From NCBI GenBank assembly GCA_031267995.1, contig JAIRXZ010000185.1:1-9850 (forward strand): a DNA stretch of 9,850 nucleotides. The letters run 5' to 3'. This document shows positions 1 to 5,781 of this stretch, one piece after another. The stretch is from Odoribacteraceae bacterium. Lineage in GTDB: Bacteria; Bacteroidota; Bacteroidia; Bacteroidales; Marinifilaceae. Numbering within the stretch: the stretch's first letter is position 1; each line of letters begins with the position of its first letter. The position numbers were made by a program, and so were the translations under genes. The notes under the pieces are model-generated. The model was given only the letters and a program-made list of their open reading frames with translations, searched no databases and was not told where the DNA came from.

Positions 1-4
1 GACC

Positions 5-92
5 CCGGTGCTGGCGCGGGCTTGTAGCCCGTGCCACCACTTGAAAGATAACCATTTCGTTGGTGCGGACTACAAGTCCGCACCAGCACCGG
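5..92. repeat. Nested inverted repeat with two opposed hairpins
   Basis: Outer arms CCGGTGCTGG (5-14) and CCAGCACCGG (83-92) are exact reverse complements. Inside lie two hairpins. GGCGCGGGCT-TGT-AGCCCGTGCC (13-35) has a 10-bp stem with one mismatch. GGTGCGGACT-ACA-AGTCCGCACC (62-84) has a perfect 10-bp stem. Their loops, TGT and ACA, are complementary, so the two hairpins are diverged copies in opposite orientation. This resembles interspersed REP/BIME-type palindromic elements. The element may continue left of the window. No protein is supported here. Confidence 0.8.
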
Positions 93-113
93 TTTTTCTT
101 CTAATAGCATTGA

Positions 114-345
114 CACGAAAACCCCGGCTGGGGTTTTGTTTGCAACGATGTGATCACAAAAACCTCGATCGGGGTTTTGTTCGCAACGATGTTAGCACGA
201 AAACCCCGGACGGGGTTTTGTTCGCAATGACGTTATCACGAAAACCCCGGCAGGGGTTTTATTCGCAACGATGTTATCACGAAAACCCCGACCGGGGTTT
301 TGTTCGCAACGACGTTAGCACGAAAACCCCGGACGGGGTTTTATT
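114..345 (+). repeat. Left array of 41-bp tandem repeats with palindromic core
   Basis: Six units begin at 114, 155, 196, 237, 278 and 319, exactly 41 bp apart; the last is cut short. Each carries AAAACCCC, a 4-nt centre and GGGGTTTT, then a spacer like GTTCGCAACGACGTTAT. The centres differ (GGCT, GATC, GGAC, GGCA, GACC, GGAC) while the 8-bp arms stay constant except for one base in unit 2. In RNA every core would be a GC hairpin with a U run on the 3' side of either strand, so the array could act as bidirectional terminators. That role is inference. The same family recurs at 9652-9850. Confidence 0.92.
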
Positions 346-346
346 A

Positions 347-369
347 ATTATTATATTGCCGATAATAAT
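347..369. repeat. AT-rich hairpin after the 41-bp array
   Basis: ATTATTAT (347-354) and ATAATAAT (362-369) form a perfect 8-bp stem with a 7-nt loop. It lies in a strongly AT-rich break between the array and a detached 41-bp-type core. Function unknown. Confidence 0.5.
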
Positions 370-399
370 CTGAATTATTTTTTATTACTTCGCGTATCG

Positions 400-427
400 G
401 TACGAAAACCCCGACGGGGGTTTTATT
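400..427 (+). repeat. Detached copy of the 41-bp repeat core
   Basis: TACGAAAACCCC-GACG-GGGGTTTTATTA matches the core of the upstream array, with intact 8-bp arms and a new centre. It is out of phase with the array and separated from it by about 55 nt of AT-rich sequence. It is followed by a separate small hairpin, GGGGAA-TTTA-TTCCCC, at 440-455. The rest of the stretch up to the gene at 515 shows no clear promoter. Confidence 0.8.
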
Positions 428-514
428 ACCGGGAATATCGGGGAATTTATTCCCCATCACGATTGATCAAACAACCATTTCAACGCGTTTACAAGCATTT
501 AAAAATCAAACGTT

Positions 515-1495
515 ATGAAACTGATATTGACAGCAAGGCTACAGTATTACCGCGGCGACGGGCACGTGCAGTTTATGACCTATTTCGATGAACTCTACAC
601 GAACAACGACGCCGTGATGACCGTCGTCGCGCCGTTAACCGGGGAGTTCAGTCGACTGTTCAACCTGGAAAAAGCGCTCTTTAACAAGATGAGGAAGAGC
701 CACCTGACCAAAAGTATCGTCGAGGCGGATCGACGCCTGGATGCCGACGTCACGGGGATGCGCGCCCTGGTGATGGCCGGCCTGCACTCGCCCGACGAAA
801 GCGCGCGGGACTCCGCGTGGCGATTGCATAACCGCTTCATCGCGTTCGGTAACGTCTTCAAACAGAGTTACGAGGAGAAGCCGGCGGACGTGATCGCCCT
901 GCTGGCCGACCTGGCGGGCGAGAAGTATTCCGAGGACGCGAAGGCGCTGAACATGACGTCGTGGGTGGATGACCTGGACGACGCCGTGCGGGATTTCACG
1001 CGCTTGATGGTGGAACGAAGAGAGGAGGAGACCGCCAAGCCGGAGGGACGGTTGATCGACGCGCGACGGCAGCTGGGTAAGGTTTATCGACAGATGATCA
1101 GCATGGTGGAGGCGGCCGCCACGCTGGACGCGAAGGGGAGTTACGATGGTTTTATCGACGAATTGAATTACGAGATCAAGCGATATAACGAGGCGGATCG
1201 CGAGCCGGCAAGGAAGGATATCGGCGCCACGGATCGTTGCGTTGTCGAGCCTGTCGAGACGCTGCCATACACCGGGAAGGCCGTCACGCCTATCGTCAAG
1301 GCGTTTTACCGCGCCGCCGGGAGGCCGACCGTCGAGCTGGTGTTTGCCAGGGATTTTTTCCTGACGTACAGGCACAACGTGGAGGCGGGCACGGCCGTCG
1401 TCACGCTGCACGGCAAGGGGGGCTACAAGGGGCGGTTTTCCACGACGTTCAACATCGCGCGGGAGGAGCGCAGCCCACCGCCGGAAGGGCAATGA
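515..1495 (+). CDS. DUF6261 family protein with C-terminal Ig-like module
   Basis: This 326-residue protein has two parts. Residues 1 to about 228 are mostly helical and match my recollection of DUF6261, a Bacteroidota family of unknown function: aromatic N-terminus with HVQF (17-20), then KSHLTKSIVEADRRLD (61-76). Residues 250-314 begin LPYTGKAVTP and end TLHGKGGYKGRFSTTFNI. This is the pattern of the bacterial Ig-like repeat seen in surface proteins (YTG..ITP, then GTATVTITGKGNY.G...FTI). There is no signal peptide or membrane segment, so the protein is probably cytoplasmic. The ATG at 515 fits the family's N-terminus; no Shine-Dalgarno is visible, as usual in this phylum. It stands alone, about 160 nt before rplU, which has its own promoter. 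The function is unknown. The family call is moderately sure and the Ig-like module is well supported by pattern. Confidence 0.72.
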   Translation: MKLILTARLQYYRGDGHVQFMTYFDELYTNNDAVMTVVAPLTGEFSRLFNLEKALFNKMRKSHLTKSIVEADRRLDADVTGMRALVMAGLHSPDESARDSAWRLHNRFIAFGNVFKQSYEEKPADVIALLADLAGEKYSEDAKALNMTSWVDDLDDAVRDFTRLMVERREEETAKPEGRLIDARRQLGKVYRQMISMVEAAATLDAKGSYDGFIDELNYEIKRYNEADREPARKDIGATDRCVVEPVETLPYTGKAVTPIVKAFYRAAGRPTVELVFARDFFLTYRHNVEAGTAVVTLHGKGGYKGRFSTTFNIAREERSPPPEGQ

Positions 1496-1498
1496 AAA

Positions 1499-1519
1499 AG
1501 AGGGATTTCGCCCCCCTCT
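1499..1519 (-). terminator. Terminator-like hairpin facing the minus strand
   Basis: AGAGGG (1499-1504) pairs with CCCTCT (1514-1519). On the plus strand no T run follows. On the minus strand the stem is followed at once by TTTTT, complementary to the A run at 1495-1499 that starts in the DUF6261 stop codon. It therefore reads best as a terminator for antisense transcription, although no minus-strand gene lies upstream. Confidence 0.4.
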
Positions 1520-1540
1520 CCCGAAAAATCACCGGCGCGT

Positions 1541-1570
1541 TTGTGAATTTAAAAACAATTCATACCTTTG
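1541..1570 (+). promoter_or_regulatory. Bacteroidota-type promoter for rplU-rpmA
   Basis: TTG (1541-1543), a 19-nt spacer and TACCTTTG (1563-1570) match the known primary sigma-factor promoter of this phylum (-33 TTG, -7 TAnnTTTG). Transcription should start about 7 nt downstream, giving a leader of roughly 75 nt before rplU. Confidence 0.75.
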
Positions 1571-1652
1571 CCAGGCAAATAAATATCCTCACGGGGTACT
1601 ACAAGCGGAACGCGTTCCCACCCCAGGGTTAAAACTTAAAAGTAACATTGAA

Positions 1653-1964
1653 ATGTATGCTATTGTAGAGATCGCGGGACAGCAATTCAAGGTGGAGAAA
1701 GACCGGAAGGTGTACGTCCACAGGCTCGACGCCGAGGAAGGCGCGCGAGTAGAGTTTAACAAAGTGTACCTGCTGGACAACGACGGGCAGGTGAAGGTGG
1801 GCACGCCGGTGGTGGAAGGCGCGTCGGTGACGGCCAAGGTGCTGTCGCACTTGAAGGGTGACAAGGTGATCATCTTCAAGAAAAAGAGAAGAAAAGGGTA
1901 TGCCAAGAAAAACGGCCACAGGCAGTACCTGACGCAGATCCTGATAGAGGCCATTAACGGGTAA
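1653..1964 (+). CDS. rplU: Large ribosomal subunit protein bL21
   Basis: This is the 103-residue ribosomal protein bL21, which binds 23S rRNA in the 50S subunit. It begins MYAIVEIAGQQFKVE, the usual start of the family. The basic stretch KKKRRKGYAKKNGHRQ (76-91) is the conserved rRNA-contact region, followed by a typical C-terminus (YLTQILIEAI). Length is normal. It is the first gene of a two-gene operon; rpmA starts 32 nt downstream. The promoter at 1541-1570 lies upstream. There is no Shine-Dalgarno; the leader just before the ATG is A-rich, as expected in Bacteroidota. Confidence 0.97.
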   Translation: MYAIVEIAGQQFKVEKDRKVYVHRLDAEEGARVEFNKVYLLDNDGQVKVGTPVVEGASVTAKVLSHLKGDKVIIFKKKRRKGYAKKNGHRQYLTQILIEAING

Positions 1965-1996
1965 TTCATCACGTAACTTCAAAAAATTGTAACGAT

Positions 1997-2305
1997 ATGG
2001 CACACAAGAAAGGAGTAGGCAGTTCGAAGAACGGACGCGAGTCGGAAAGCAAGCGGTTAGGCGTGAAACTCTTCGGAGGGCAGTTCGCCAAGGCGGGCAA
2101 CATCATCGTCCGGCAACGGGGGACGAAGCATAACCCGGGGGCCAACGTGGGTATCGGGAGGGATCACACCCTGTTCGCGCTGGTGGACGGGAACGTGCAG
2201 TTCGCCAGGAAACGGGGCGATAAGTCGTTCGTTTCCATCGTCCCGACGCCGGTGGTGGAGATCGCCCCGGCACCGGTGGCAGAAAGCGCCCCGGCGGCAG
2301 AGTGA
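1997..2305 (+). CDS. rpmA: Large ribosomal subunit protein bL27
   Basis: This is bL27, whose N-terminus reaches the peptidyl-transferase centre of the ribosome. Residues 1-81 are canonical: MAHKKGVGSSKNGRES, then GNIIVRQRGTKHNPG (34-48) and GIGRDHTLFAL (52-62). The protein starts directly with MAHKKG, so there is no cleavable N-terminal extension of the kind found in some Firmicutes. At 102 residues it is longer than the usual 85 or so. The excess is a Pro/Ala/Val-rich low-complexity tail (residues 82-102), a variable region of the family. It is the second gene of the rplU-rpmA operon; hairpins follow within 2 nt of its stop codon. Confidence 0.97.
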   Translation: MAHKKGVGSSKNGRESESKRLGVKLFGGQFAKAGNIIVRQRGTKHNPGANVGIGRDHTLFALVDGNVQFARKRGDKSFVSIVPTPVVEIAPAPVAESAPAAE

Positions 2306-2306
2306 A

Positions 2307-2322
2307 CACCCCGCGGGGGGTG
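2307..2322 (+). other. Hairpin directly after rpmA
   Basis: CACCCC-GCGG-GGGGTG forms a 6-bp GC stem starting 2 nt after the rpmA stop. No T run follows, so it is not an intrinsic terminator alone. It may protect the 3' end or help the true terminator 12 nt further on. Confidence 0.5.
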
Positions 2323-2334
2323 GAAATAATAGAG

Positions 2335-2363
2335 ACTCCCGATTTTGACAATCGGGAGTTTTC
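2335..2363 (+). terminator. Intrinsic terminator of rplU-rpmA
   Basis: ACTCCCGATT (2335-2344) and AATCGGGAGT (2350-2359) form a perfect 10-bp stem with a 5-nt loop TTGAC. A T-rich tail follows (TTTTCTTTATTTTT, counting the last stem T). It ends the ribosomal-protein transcript. The same bases hold the upstream element of the serS promoter. Confidence 0.88.
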
Positions 2364-2373
2364 TTTATTTTTG
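2345..2373 (+). promoter_or_regulatory. serS promoter overlapping the rpmA terminator
   Basis: TTG (2345-2347, within TTTTG), an 18-nt spacer and TATTTTTG (2366-2373) fit the Bacteroidota promoter consensus. The -33 element lies in the terminator loop, and the -7 element in the T tail. The predicted start lies about 30 nt before the serS ATG. Confidence 0.7.
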
Positions 2374-2410
2374 CACCCGTTGAACCAAACCTTATCTAAT
2401 TCACGCGAAC

Positions 2411-3685
2411 ATGTTAACCCTAAGATTTATCCAGGAGAACAGCGAGACGGTGGTGCGAAAGCTGGCCGTCAAGAACTTTGACGCCACCGCCCTGGTGGAC
2501 GAGATAACGCGCCTCGACGACGAGCGGAAAAACCTGCAGAAGGAGGCGGACGATCGGTCGGCCGAGCTGAACACGTTGTCCAGGCAAGTGGGCGCGCTGG
2601 TGAAGGCCGGCGAAACGGGCGAGGCGGAGGCGATGAAAGCTCGCACTACGGTTCTGAAAGAGGTGATTGCCGCGCTCGCCGCCAGCCACGATGCCACGAT
2701 GTCGCGGCTGAACGACCTCATCCTGCGCCTCCCCAATCTTCCCCACGACTCCGTGCCGCCGGGGAAGGGCGCCGATGATAACCAGATCGTCAAGATCAGC
2801 GACAACATCCCCGCCCACGAGGAGGGGCAAGCGCCCCACTGGGAGCTGGCGCGGCGGCACGATCTCATCGACTTCGACGCGGGCGTCAAGATCACCGGCG
2901 CCGGTTTCCCCGTCTACAAGGGCGTCGGGGCGAAGCTGCAGCGCGCGCTCATCCACTTTTTCCTCGACGAAAACACGCGCGCCGGGTACGGCGAGATCAT
3001 GCCCCCGCTGGTGGTCAACGAGGCTTCGGGCTTCGGCACCGGGCAGCTCCCCGACAAGGAGGGGCAGATGTACCACGTCCCCGTCGACGGCCTCTACCTC
3101 ATCCCCACCGCCGAGGTGCCCGTCACCAACCTCTATCGCGATACCATCCTCGACGCCGACGCGCTTCCCGTCAAAAACACCGCCTACACCGCCTGTTTCC
3201 GTCGCGAGGCCGGCTCCTACGGCAAGGAAGTGCGCGGCCTCAATCGCCTGCACCAGTTTGACAAGGTGGAGATCGTCCAGATCACCCGTCCCGAGGAGTC
3301 CTACGAGGCGTTGGAAGGCATGGTGCGCCACGTTGAATCGCTGCTCGTCAAGTTGGAGCTTCCCTACCGTATCCTCCGTCTCTGCGTCGGCGACACGAGC
3401 TTCACCTCCGCCCTCACCTACGACTTCGAGGTCTACTCCAAGGGGCAGGACAGGTGGTTGGAAGTCAGCTCGGTCTCCAACTTTGAAGAGTTCCAGGCCA
3501 ACCGCCTCAAGCTGCGTTTCAAGGCTCGCGGCGACAAGAAAACCACCCTCGCGCACACCCTCAACGGCAGCGCCCTGGCGCTCCCGCGCGTCGTCGCCGC
3601 CCTCCTCGAAAACAACCAGACCCCCGACGGCATACGCCTCCCCGCCGTCCTCCACCCCTTCATGGGCGCCAGCATGATACGATGA
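2411..3685 (+). CDS. serS: Seryl-tRNA synthetase
   Basis: This cytoplasmic class II aminoacyl-tRNA synthetase charges tRNA-Ser (and tRNA-Sec where present) with serine using ATP. Its 424 residues match the normal length. The N-terminal arm (about 1-110) is the long antiparallel coiled coil that grips the tRNA variable arm. The catalytic domain follows: TAEVPVTN (233-240) in the serine/ATP pocket, motif 2 FRREAGSYGKEVRGLNRLHQF (263-283), EVSSVSNFEEFQANR (351-365), and motif 3 NGSALALPRVVAALLENNQT (385-404). No key element is missing. It has its own promoter within the preceding terminator. Its stop codon overlaps the ATG of the next gene (ATGA), so it heads a serS-DUF4286-ruvC operon. Confidence 0.98.
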   Translation: MLTLRFIQENSETVVRKLAVKNFDATALVDEITRLDDERKNLQKEADDRSAELNTLSRQVGALVKAGETGEAEAMKARTTVLKEVIAALAASHDATMSRLNDLILRLPNLPHDSVPPGKGADDNQIVKISDNIPAHEEGQAPHWELARRHDLIDFDAGVKITGAGFPVYKGVGAKLQRALIHFFLDENTRAGYGEIMPPLVVNEASGFGTGQLPDKEGQMYHVPVDGLYLIPTAEVPVTNLYRDTILDADALPVKNTAYTACFRREAGSYGKEVRGLNRLHQFDKVEIVQITRPEESYEALEGMVRHVESLLVKLELPYRILRLCVGDTSFTSALTYDFEVYSKGQDRWLEVSSVSNFEEFQANRLKLRFKARGDKKTTLAHTLNGSALALPRVVAALLENNQTPDGIRLPAVLHPFMGASMIR

Positions 3686-4014
3686 CGACACCGTCGCCCC
3701 GGCGCGTCGTCCACAACACCACCTTTCACGTGGACGAGGCCGTGGAAACCGCGTGGCTCGCGGCGCTCCTGGACGAGGTCGTCCCCGCCGTCACCCTCGC
3801 CGCGCCCCTCGCCCGCTCCCTCTTCACGAGGGTGAGGGTGGGGGACGACGCGTGCCGCGCCTACTCGCTCCAGCTTCTTTTTGACGATGACGACGCGTGC
3901 CGACGCCTCGCGCTGGAGACGATGGGGGAATGGCTCGACGCCCTCTCGCGCCGCTTCCCCGGCGGCTTCCACCACTTTTGCTCCACCCTGGAGGAGGTGC
4001 GGCGTGAACGCTGA
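3682..4014 (+). CDS. DUF4286 family protein
   Basis: This 110-residue cytoplasmic protein has no signal peptide or membrane segment. It resembles DUF4286, a small Bacteroidota family of unknown function. VHNTTFHVDEAVETAWL (10-26) matches its 'Y/HNTTFHVE..VE..WL' opening. RAYSLQLLFDD (59-69) and RRFPGGFHHFCSTLEEV (90-106) match the central 'SYSLQF' strand and the end 'RFG..VL.F.TLLEEV'. An extra MTTPSPRR precedes the usual start. Its ATG overlaps the serS stop by 4 nt, and its 3' end overlaps the likely ruvC start by 11 nt, so translation of the three genes is probably coupled. The linkage to ruvC is a genomic association only; no DNA-repair role can be read from the sequence. Confidence 0.8.
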   Translation: MTTPSPRRVVHNTTFHVDEAVETAWLAALLDEVVPAVTLAAPLARSLFTRVRVGDDACRAYSLQLLFDDDDACRRLALETMGEWLDALSRRFPGGFHHFCSTLEEVRRER

Positions 4015-4579
4015 CCGCGCCCCGGCCGAGCGCTGGATCATGGGCGTCGACCCCGGCACCAGCGTCATGGGTTACGCCATCCTCCGCTCCGCCGGCAGGA
4101 GCGCGCGGCCGTCGCTGGTCATCTCCGGCGTGGTGGACATGCGACGCCTGGACGATCCCTACCTCAAGCTGCAACACGTCTTCCGGCGCGCGCTGCAGGT
4201 GATCGACGAGTATCACCCCGACGAGCTCGCCATCGAGTCGCAATTCATCGGCAAGAACATCCAGTCCACCCTCAAGCTCGGCCGCGCGCAGGGCGTTGCC
4301 ATCGCCGCCGCCTTGCAGCGCGACATTCCCGTCTTCGAGTACGCCCCGCGCAAGGTCAAGATGAGCGTCACCGGCACCGGCACCGCCTCCAAGGAGCAGG
4401 TGGCCACGATGCTGGGCAAGCTGGTGGAGCTGCCGGACACCCTCTCCACGCTGGACGAGACGGACGCCATCGCCATCGCTTATTGCCACCTCCTGCAGGC
4501 CGGCGTGCCCGCCGCCGGCGAGGGCAAGTGCAAGAGCTGGGCGGAGTTCGTCAAGCGGAACCCCGGAAAGACGGTGTGA
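4004..4579 (+). CDS. ruvC: Crossover junction endodeoxyribonuclease RuvC
   Basis: RuvC is the dimeric Mg2+-dependent nuclease that resolves Holliday junctions with RuvAB. The product has 191 residues from the GTG at 4004, which gives an N-terminus about 13 residues ahead of GVDPGTSVMGY, close to homologues. The catalytic acids are all visible: D16 in GVDPG, E78 in AIES, and D151 with D154 in DETDAIAIA. IGKNIQSTLKLGRAQGVAIAAAL and VFEYAPRKVKMSVTGTGTASKEQV are typical of the family. The C-terminal tail KSWAEFVKRNPGKTV is of the Bacteroidota type. The frame is open upstream to 3881, but that would bury a third of the DUF4286 gene. An ATG at 4040 would leave only one residue before GVDPG. Last gene of the serS operon. 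Confidence 0.95.
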   Translation: MNADRAPAERWIMGVDPGTSVMGYAILRSAGRSARPSLVISGVVDMRRLDDPYLKLQHVFRRALQVIDEYHPDELAIESQFIGKNIQSTLKLGRAQGVAIAAALQRDIPVFEYAPRKVKMSVTGTGTASKEQVATMLGKLVELPDTLSTLDETDAIAIAYCHLLQAGVPAAGEGKCKSWAEFVKRNPGKTV

Positions 4580-4608
4580 TCGCGCGCGCGCTTTTCTTAA
4601 CATATCGA

Positions 4609-4786
4609 CGCCCCGACTTTAACATATCGGCGTATAGCATTAGAATGCAGGCAGCGTATCGTGCTATACGCTGGCAGCGTATCGGGCGATACGCAGGCAG
4701 CGTATCGTGTTATACGCGGGCAGCGTATCGTGCTATACGCTGGCAGCGTATCGTGCTATACGCCGATATGTTAAAATTCCGGGGCG
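4609..4786. repeat. Large inverted repeat enclosing the 23-bp array
   Basis: The 22-nt arm at 4618-4639 (begins TTTAACATATCGGCG) is the exact reverse complement of 4754-4775 (ends CGCCGATATGTTAAA). Beyond short unpaired steps the match resumes as CGCCCCG (4609-4615) against CGGGGCG (4780-4786). A further direct copy of TTAACATATCG sits at 4597-4607. Between the arms lie 114 nt, almost all of the 23-bp repeat array. As RNA this would be a long stem crowned by several small hairpins, just after ruvC. It could be a 3'-end structure of the serS-ruvC mRNA or a non-autonomous repeat element. It encodes no transposase. Confidence 0.85.
4651..4765. repeat. Five 23-bp tandem hairpin repeats
   Basis: Contiguous 23-bp units start at 4651, 4674, 4697, 4720 and 4743. 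The core is GCGTATCGTGCTATACGC, itself an inverted repeat (AGCGTAT/ATACGCT around a 6-nt loop). Unit 2 has GCGTATCG-GG-CGATACGC, which extends the stem to 8 bp through a change on the right arm. A degenerate sixth unit precedes it (4628-4650). There are no spacers, so it is not a CRISPR array. Confidence 0.9.
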
Positions 4787-4807
4787 CGATGACGCCGGGA
4801 AAACGGC

Positions 4808-4878
4808 CGCGCCGGGGTGGGTATATATACCCGAAAATCGCCGGGACGACCATTTCGAGGCACCCCGTCCCCGGCGCG
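4808..4878. promoter_or_regulatory. Palindromes upstream of the lipid operon
   Basis: GGGTATATATACCC (4819-4832) is a perfect 14-bp palindrome. It is framed by exact 10-bp inverted arms, CGCGCCGGGG (4808-4817) and CCCCGGCGCG (4869-4878). The site lies 100-130 nt before the acyltransferase ATG and upstream of a weak -7-like TACCTTCG (4894-4901) that lacks a matching TTG. It could be an operator or a repeat remnant; no binding protein can be named. The remainder of 4787-4938 shows nothing else I can assign. Confidence 0.4.
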
Positions 4879-4938
4879 TCTCGATTTTATTTTTACCTTC
4901 GCGACGGTCACGATGACGTGGCGTTTACCCGTAATAAC

Positions 4939-5754
4939 ATGGAAGATAGAATCGAACCGATATTCATCCGCCCGCTCTTCAGGAGCAAGAACCCGGGGTT
5001 AGCCCGGTGGATCCCCCCGTTCGTTTTCACGTGGCTGGAGCGGCTGATCCACCAGGAGGAGATCAATCACTTTATCGACAAGTACGGCGACAGGAAGGGG
5101 CTGGCCTTCGCGCGAGCCATGCTGGAGTACCTCCGCGTGGGGTTCCGCGTGGTGGGGGAGGAGAATTTACCGGACGCCGGGGGGCGCTACGTTTTCGCGT
5201 CGAACCACCCGCTGGGGGGGCCTGACGGCGTCATTCTCATCGCGTTCCTGGGGGAGCGGTACCCGCGGCTGAAGTTTCCCGTGAACGATTTGCTCATGAA
5301 CCTGAAGAACTTGAACGACGTCTTCCTCCCCGTCAACAAGCACGGCGGGCAGGCGCGCGAGGCCGCCGCCGGCATCGAGGAGGCGTTCGCGTCGGACGCG
5401 CAGGTGATTACCTTCCCGGCGGGGATGGTGAGCCGGAAGTATCACGGGGAGGTGAAGGACCCGGCGTGGCAGAAGAACTTCGTGACCAGGGCGGTGCGGC
5501 ATCATCGCGACATCGTGCCGGTGCACGTGTCGGGGGTCAACTCGCCGCTCTTTTACCGGGTGTTTCGCCTGCGGCAATTGCTGGGAATCAAACTGAACCT
5601 GGAGATGATGATGCTGCCGCGGGAGACGTTCAGGAAGAAGGGCGAAACGTTCACGCTGACGGTGGGACGACCCATACCGTGGCAGTCGCTGGACAAGAGC
5701 AGGACGGCGGCCGAGTGGGCCAGGGCGATCCAGGAACAGGTGCACCGGATGTGA
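4939..5754 (+). CDS. glsA: PlsC-family O-acyltransferase of aminolipid synthesis
   Basis: This 271-residue protein is a lysophospholipid acyltransferase-like enzyme. The acyltransferase motif is NHPLGGPDG (89-97), in which His and Asp are five residues apart, as in the Bacteroidota aminolipid branch rather than the HX4D of typical PlsC. Further family features are PVNKHGG (131-137) and FPAGMVSRK (159-167), in place of the usual FPEG. It is followed 27 nt later by the N-acyltransferase gene. By analogy with Bacteroides GlsA it would attach a second fatty acid to the hydroxyl of an N-(3-hydroxyacyl)-glycine at the inner membrane. The ATG at 4939 gives MEDRIEPIFIRPLF; the frame stays open back to 4483 through repeats and ruvC, which I regard as chance. 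The general family is sure. The substrate is inferred from the neighbour; an ornithine lipid is the alternative. Confidence 0.83.
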   Translation: MEDRIEPIFIRPLFRSKNPGLARWIPPFVFTWLERLIHQEEINHFIDKYGDRKGLAFARAMLEYLRVGFRVVGEENLPDAGGRYVFASNHPLGGPDGVILIAFLGERYPRLKFPVNDLLMNLKNLNDVFLPVNKHGGQAREAAAGIEEAFASDAQVITFPAGMVSRKYHGEVKDPAWQKNFVTRAVRHHRDIVPVHVSGVNSPLFYRVFRLRQLLGIKLNLEMMMLPRETFRKKGETFTLTVGRPIPWQSLDKSRTAAEWARAIQEQVHRM

Positions 5755-5781
5755 CGATGGAGAATATTTCAATTGACATGT

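Noticed and set aside
114..345. CRISPR array
   Set aside because: Units are contiguous 41-bp copies with conserved spacer-like segments, not unique spacers, and no cas gene is nearby.
8..373. 121-residue open frame over the left repeats
   Set aside because: Its sequence is the hairpin element plus a 41-residue period forced by 41-bp units in three frames. It has no protein features.
635..1492. Long minus-strand open frame opposite the DUF6261 gene
   Set aside because: A by-product of high GC. The plus-strand frame has family motifs and the antisense product has none.
2420..3691. 423-residue minus-strand open frame opposite serS
   Set aside because: serS is unmistakable on the plus strand. 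The antisense frame is a GC-driven shadow despite its equal length.
3881..4003. Upstream extension of ruvC
   Set aside because: It would overlap the DUF4286 gene by about 130 nt and adds Arg/Ser-rich residues not found in RuvC; the GTG at 4004 gives a normal length.
4483..4938. N-terminal extension of the O-acyltransferase through the 23-bp repeats
   Set aside because: The frame is open by chance. It runs into ruvC, and the repeat translation is low complexity. The family start fits the ATG at 4939.
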